Below, piece after piece: positions 5,595-6,684 of a stretch of 6,684 bases of DNA. How positions within the stretch are numbered: the stretch's first letter is position 1; each line of letters starts with the position of its first letter. The stretch lies in contig JAGGTX010000143.1 in NCBI GenBank assembly GCA_021163525.1, forward strand, positions 1 through 6,684, given 5' to 3'. The translations under genes and the position numbers were made by a program. The notes under the pieces are model-generated. The model did no database searches and had not been told where the DNA came from. It saw only the letters and a list, made by a program, of their open reading frames with translations. The stretch comes from Caldifarciminota bacterium. GTDB lineage: Bacteria; Hydrothermota; UBA3072; B12-G15.

Positions 5595-6684
5595 TTACCT
5601 CAGTGTGGTTTCTTTTGCCACTTCAAAGATGTCTGTTTCACCACGCAGTATTTTTCTTATACCTGCCTCCCTTAAGGTTATCATTCCCTCTTCCACAGCA
5701 GCAGCCTCAATCTCATCATCAGTTGCCCTGTCAAGTATCATATTCCTTATCCTCTTTGTAACAGGTAACACTTCAAAAAGACCGATTCTTCCTGAATAAC
5801 CTGTATTCTTGCATTTGTTACAGCCAATTCCATGGAATATCTCTTTCCCTTTGAAAACTTGAGGGTCAAATCCATACTTAACCAGGTCATCGTCTGATAT
5901 CTTCAGGGGTGTTTTACAGGATGTGCATATCTTCCTGACAAGCCTCTGGGATACAACAACTATGATGGTTGATGCAATAAGGAATGGTTCAACGCCCATG
6001 TTAATCAACCTTGTTATTGTGGCAGCAGCAGAGTTTGTGTGAACCGTGGATAATACAAGGTGGCCCGTGAGTGCTGCCCTTATAGCGATCTCAGTGGTTG
6101 TTTTATCCCTTATCTCTCCAACCATTATGACATCAGGGTCCTGCCTGAGATAAGCCCTCAAGGCTGAGGCGAAGGTCAGGCCTATGGATTCATTCACCTG
6201 AAGTTGATTTATCCCCATCAAACTGTACTCAACAGGGTCTTCAGCAGTCGTGATATTTATTCCAGGGTCATTTATCTCGTTCAGTGCTGCATAAAGGGTT
6301 GTGGTTTTACCACTACCTGTTGGGCCTGTTACAAGTATTATACCAAATGGGTTTTTCAATGCCTTTAAGAAGTGGTTCAGGGATTCCTCCTCAAATCCCA
6401 GGTCTCTCAAATCAAAAGAGGCCTGTGACCTGTCAAGGATTCTCAATGCAACCTTTTCACCATACAGGGTTGGAACAGTGGAGATACGGAAATCCACCCT
6501 TCTTCCATCTATCCTTGCCTCAAACCTTCCATCCTGTGGAAGCCTCTTTTCCTGAACCTTCAACTTTGCCATCACCTTTAACCTTGATACAACTGCCCTG
6601 AATAGTTTCAGTGGTGGAGGTTTATGCTCATGGAGTATACCATCTATTCTGAATCTAACCCTCACCTCCTTTTCATAGGGCTCA
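5595..6684 (-). CDS. Second GspE/PilB-family assembly ATPase, 5' part cut by right edge
   Basis: A PilB/GspE-family ATPase open to the window edge; about 362 residues are visible. A GTG at 6665 looks like a start but is not: the codons before it read EPYEKE, continuing into VRVRFRIDG, exactly the family's conserved IEPYE...RVRYRIDG segment. Roughly 200 N-terminal residues are therefore outside. Counting that GTG codon as residue 1, the motor shows Walker A GPTGSGKTT (114-122), Asp box AEDPVEY (141-147), canonical Walker B DPDVIMVGEIRD (176-187), His box TGHLVLSTVHTN (200-211), and an intact tetracysteine site C247-x2-C250-x31-C282-x2-C285. By eye more than half of the residues match the downstream PilB along the motor, so the two are paralogs, but they differ throughout and do not look like a recent duplication. 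It may be a second pilus assembly ATPase, a partner of the first, or an ATPase serving a related system such as type II secretion; the sequence does not decide. No symbol is given for that reason. Confidence 0.93.
   Translation of the reverse strand, partial: EPYEKEVRVRFRIDGILHEHKPPPLKLFRAVVSRLKVMAKLKVQEKRLPQDGRFEARIDGRRVDFRISTVPTLYGEKVALRILDRSQASFDLRDLGFEEESLNHFLKALKNPFGIILVTGPTGSGKTTTLYAALNEINDPGINITTAEDPVEYSLMGINQLQVNESIGLTFASALRAYLRQDPDVIMVGEIRDKTTTEIAIRAALTGHLVLSTVHTNSAAATITRLINMGVEPFLIASTIIVVVSQRLVRKICTSCKTPLKISDDDLVKYGFDPQVFKGKEIFHGIGCNKCKNTGYSGRIGLFEVLPVTKRIRNMILDRATDDEIEAAAVEEGMITLREAGIRKILRGETDIFEVAKETTLR
5597..5602 (-). promoter_or_regulatory. Ribosome binding site of pilB overlapping the upstream gene's stop
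   Basis: TGAGGT is made of the last sense codons (CTG AGG) and the first base of the stop (TAA) of the upstream ATPase gene. GAGG lies 5 nt before the pilB ATG. The 2-nt gap between the two ATPase genes suggests coupled translation, so the two should be made in linked amounts. Confidence 0.65.

Noticed and set aside
4560..6360. Similar DNA segments around the Walker A region in the two ATPase genes (near 4590-4650 and 6298-6358)
   Set aside because: This similarity is explained by conserved protein motifs in paralogs, not by a mobile repeat or recent gene conversion; third positions differ often.
6284..6601. Plus-strand open frames opposite the right-hand ATPase (6284-6601, 6301-6555)
   Set aside because: Antisense to Walker A and N2-domain coding sequence; the two frames overlap and neither looks like a known protein.
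1..6684. A previously undescribed defence, mobile or biosynthetic system
   Set aside because: Every base is accounted for by recognisable type IV pilus and two-component genes or the short gaps between them; nothing points to a new system beyond the paralog pair and the PilB N-terminal peculiarities.

Overview
The window is a single, tightly packed, minus-strand operon for type IV pilus (T4P) dynamics and its two-component regulation. Transcription runs from the right edge to the left edge, in this order: a GspE/PilB-family assembly ATPase cut by the right edge (5595-6684), a complete second PilB (3880-5592), the retraction ATPase PilT (2788-3867), the inner-membrane platform protein PilC (1567-2775), the sensor kinase PilS (68-1567), and the first 23 codons of a response regulator, almost certainly PilR (1-71). 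The order pilB-pilT-pilC-pilS-pilR is the one known from Myxococcus and Geobacter-like bacteria, where the major pilin gene pilA usually follows pilR. If that holds here, pilA lies just beyond the left edge.

There is essentially no non-coding DNA. Junctions are 2 nt (ATPase 1/pilB), 12 nt (pilB/pilT), 12 nt (pilT/pilC), a 1-nt TAATG overlap (pilC/pilS) and a 4-nt ATGA overlap (pilS/pilR). Each junction carries a Shine-Dalgarno-like sequence, and three of these lie wholly or partly inside the last codons of the preceding gene. I see no terminator, no internal promoter with room to act, no RNA gene, no mobile element and no CRISPR.

Together the genes make a pilus motor. PilB-type hexamers drive pilin polymerisation through PilC. 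PilT drives depolymerisation through the same platform. PilS, a membrane kinase with about six membrane helices and a PAS-like region, and PilR presumably tune pilin expression. The unusual points are a tandem pair of PilB-family ATPases, a PilB with a divergent two-copy c-di-GMP-type motif at its extreme N-terminus, and a strongly acidic, apparently duplicated linker between its N-domain and motor.

Organism: a diderm bacterium. The gene order resembles Myxococcota, Desulfobacterota, Nitrospirota or deep-branching candidate phyla. Composition is moderately AT-rich, arginine codons look biased to AGG/AGA, and the proteins are rich in Lys and Glu, which would fit a thermophile. This is inference, and I cannot name a genus. 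I find no clearly new biological system. This is a recognisable T4P locus with a few features worth checking.
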